DNA of 32,540 bases from assembly GCA_027604505.1 (NCBI GenBank), contig JADIIX010000193.1, positions 1-32,540 on the forward strand, given 5' to 3'. Origin of the DNA: Gonapodya sp. JEL0774. Taxonomy: Eukaryota > Monoblepharomycota > Monoblepharidomycetes > Monoblepharidales > Gonapodyaceae. Every line of letters starts with the position of its first letter. Position 1 is the stretch's first letter. Positions 30,267 through 32,540 of the stretch are shown here, piece by piece. The position numbers were made by a program, and so were the translations under genes. The notes under the pieces were generated by a model. The model saw only the letters and a program-made list of their open reading frames with translations. It did not search any database and had not been told where the DNA came from.

Positions 30267-32540
30267 CTACTTGCTACTTTGTTCTTTGATAAGCTCCTTC
30301 TGAAGTTTGTCCAAGGACCATTTCTCATCCAGCCAACAAGTCTCAAGAGCTTGTACTGCCCTCTCCACACCTCCATCCTTCTCCTTCAGGTCCCCAATGG
30401 CCTTGTACAACGCCTTCCACCGACGGGCAAATTGTGAATCTCCAACTTGCCACTGTGCTCCAAAGCGCTTCTCCAGCTCCTTCACTGGTGGGCCACCTGC
30501 GTATCCATCGATGTACTCGGACCAGCCATCGGGAACTGTCTTGATTGAACGATTGAACTTGTACTTGGGCATTTCACCACCTCTGCGCCAACAACACCCA
30601 GAAGTGGCCCTCTCAGGCTCTCCCTCCTCCTCCTCCTCGTTTGCAGCATCAGCACAATTTGGGTCTGGACCACTCCCAATCTGTTCCTGATCATGCCCAT
30701 GTTGACCCGCTTCACTTAAGTGGTTTTGCAGCTGATTGGCCCTGTGTTCGTAGCTCATGGCTTCCTCTGCTACTCTGACCCCCACTCCCTGCCAAAGAAG
30801 ATGCATCAATTGCCATCAGCATCTCCGTAAATGAACAAATTCTATTTCCTAGTGCCTTCAGCATTGTATTGTTCACTCGAACAAGAGACGAAACCTGATG
30901 ATTCAAAGAGTCAACAGTTTCTATCAAAGGCTGGACTGTGCGCTGAACTGAGGAGACTGTGTCACGTTGATGCACAGCCATTGCATCCATGAGGTCTGGA
31001 ACAGCTGTTTGAAGATCTGTCATGACTGGCATTTGAACACCAGGTGCTTCCATGGCTGCCTTCAACCTGTCCCAGAAGTTATGAAACTGTGGAGAGTGAA
31101 AGAGAGGGGTCTGAAATAAGTGATGGGATTTGTAGGCAGGGTTGCTCATCAAAACTGCCCCATCTTGGAGGATAACAATGCGAAGCCATCGCAGTAGATC
31201 TAAGAAACCGATGGCTGTGAGATCCTGAGTCACTCCTGTCCTACTTGTCACTTCCGCAAATAAATCGTCGATCCCGGGAAATATCAGTGACTGCAGATCT
31301 TCATCGGGAAGCGCAACATTGCGAGGTAAGAAGTATGTTTTCTGAACTGGGGAGAATCCCGCCAAGCCTAAAATGACCACAGGGGATGTTGCTCATGTAA
31401 GAGCCTTCCATGCGTTTGCCGTTCCAGTGCCGAAGTCTTCTAACCTGGTTGTCATCAATGTTGGGCAGTTGCTCAATCTGACGGACAGGGCCATGGCGCC
31501 GTGCATGAGTTTTACTCAGGGAGTTTATGTGAACTGTCTTCATCATTTCGGTGATTGCTTTGAGCTGAGCGTGGTATGCTACTCTCTCATACCGATTATG
31601 CCCATCTTTGCCACTTTTTGCGAGCACAATGTCATACCATGAACCCCGGCTGCTGAGATCTGGGAAGTCCTCTTTCTCAATGTGAAATCGATGATAGATC
31701 GATGGTAGAACCCCAACGCACCGACAGGGCAACACTGGAAAGCGAAAGAGTTAGCCAGCACCATTCCATTGTAATTTCTCTATAAACAGATCTCATTCTT
31801 GATGAGACTTGAGCAATGAATACTCACTTGCTCATTAATGTGACGAATGCATCCACCTGTTTCCAGCCGGCCAACTTGATTTGTCTTGCCACGGCACACA
31901 GTCGCCACAAGCACAAAGCAAGGGTGAGGACCCTGGTTTTTCCACTCTATCCTAGAGAGATCTGCAAGATCTGCTTCTCGGACAGATTCACTTCTAAGGA
32001 CCATGTGGTGAGAAACAAGGAAGTCCATCTGGTCCCTCAATCCAGTACCATTGTCACGGTCCCAATAGTACTTTGCAGCTTTGGGCAGGTCCCCTTCTGT
32101 GTACCCATCCAGATGCGTTCCAGCACCACAATCCTCATATGCCTGACGTTTGCGCTCACTTTCCCCCAATGTCAATGCGTGCATCTTGTCCTTCAGGGCA
32201 CCACCTCGGATCTTCTCATTCCTTGATGCCCTCCCAAAAGCAGCCTGTTGATTATGTAGGTCAAGAATTGCCTTAACTACATTTTCCAAAGTGTTTTTGG
32301 AGAGTGGAACAGGGTCTCAAGTGTGTGATGCAACGAACTCGGGGCGCTGCGTAAAGTCCACTGCAACCTGCCCAGAATGAGAGTTCACTGCCCTCTTCCG
32401 TTTTGAAGAGCTAGGGCTCCCTCTGTTTTGGCGGAGTGTCAATTCATCCTCCTGTTGTATCTCGTCCTCAGAGTCCATTTCAATCACCTGATCGGCATGC
32501 TGTGACTGTCCTTCAGCAGTGGTGGGAGTTTCTCCATTCC
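30267..32540 (-). pseudogene. Crypton-type tyrosine recombinase with C-terminal GCR1_C domain, disabled and truncated by the window edge
   Basis: Reads leftward from the right edge. An acidic/basic leader (32539-32320) ends at an in-frame TGA near 32316-32318. Then come NQQAAFGRASRNEKIRGGAL, the recombinase N-domain (DLPKAAKYYW, HHMVLRSESVREADLADL, GPHPCFVLVATVCRGKTNQVG) and, after a likely intron (donor GTGAGT near 31826, acceptor CTTTCCAG at 31734-31741), CCPVGALGFY. The catalytic part follows in a shifted frame (THARRHGPVRQI, DNQVRRLRHWNGKRMEGSYMSNIP, giving H-x-x-R, W and the presumed nucleophile Tyr). After another frameshift comes TYFLPRNVALPDEDL...GFLDLLRWLRIVILQD, and finally, after a third shift near 30720-30780, the GCR1_C DNA-binding domain (YKFNRSIKTVPDGWSEYIDGYAG...FARRWKALYKAI) with stop at 30267. 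This domain order is known from fungal Cryptons. Several frameshifts make the copy inactive. Confidence 0.82.

Noticed and set aside
31816-32226. Plus-strand ORF of 136 codons
   Set aside because: Antisense to the conserved recombinase N-domain of the Crypton-like element.

Overview
The window is eukaryotic nuclear DNA. Host genes carry mostly short (about 45-140 nt) GT-AG introns and are packed closely on both strands, and mobile-element debris lies on both flanks. F-BAR/SH3, YKT6, RAMP4 and DIS3/RRP44 proteins, together with a Crypton-type recombinase fused to a GCR1_C domain, point to a fungus or close opisthokont relative. A selenoprotein W with an in-frame TGA argues against yeasts and moulds, which lost selenocysteine, and fits an early-branching (chytrid-like) lineage. 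The organism assignment is inference.

Layout. 1-127: C-rich low-complexity edge. 128-4145 (+): decayed LINE with an ORF1 tail and an endonuclease-RT ORF2 joined by an ATGA overlap. 4146-6998: no gene I can support. 6999-10588 (-): F-BAR protein with four SH3 domains. 10962-11905 (+): unrecognised one-TM protein, divergent from the F-BAR gene and touching the next gene. 11899-15912 (+): RRP44/DIS3 exosome nuclease. 16330-18205 (-): YKT6 R-SNARE. 18694-19287 (+): RAMP4/SERP/YSY6. 19702-20504 (+): selenoprotein W whose Sec codon lies in a 12-nt exon. 20974-22506 (-): Ty3/gypsy remnant in which protease is joined directly to the integrase C-terminus. 23300-23470: MITE-like inverted repeat. 24470-29615: tandem array of about 28 units of about 90 bp, each carrying the 3' half of an initiator tRNA-Met gene. 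A 2,429-bp Tigger/pogo transposon (26373-28801) splits the array and a 140-bp solo-LTR-like insert (24902-25041) interrupts it. 30267-32540 (-): decayed Crypton-type tyrosine recombinase element running off the right edge.

The central 7-20.5 kb is therefore an intact housekeeping block (RNA decay, membrane traffic, ER translocon, redox). The flanks are repeat-rich, and all recognisable transposon ORFs except the short gypsy fusion are broken.

The most unusual items are the tRNA-half array, with units matching exactly the 41 nt from U33 to A73 of an initiator tRNA; the selenoprotein W gene with two successive 12-nt exons; and the in-frame protease::integrase deletion.
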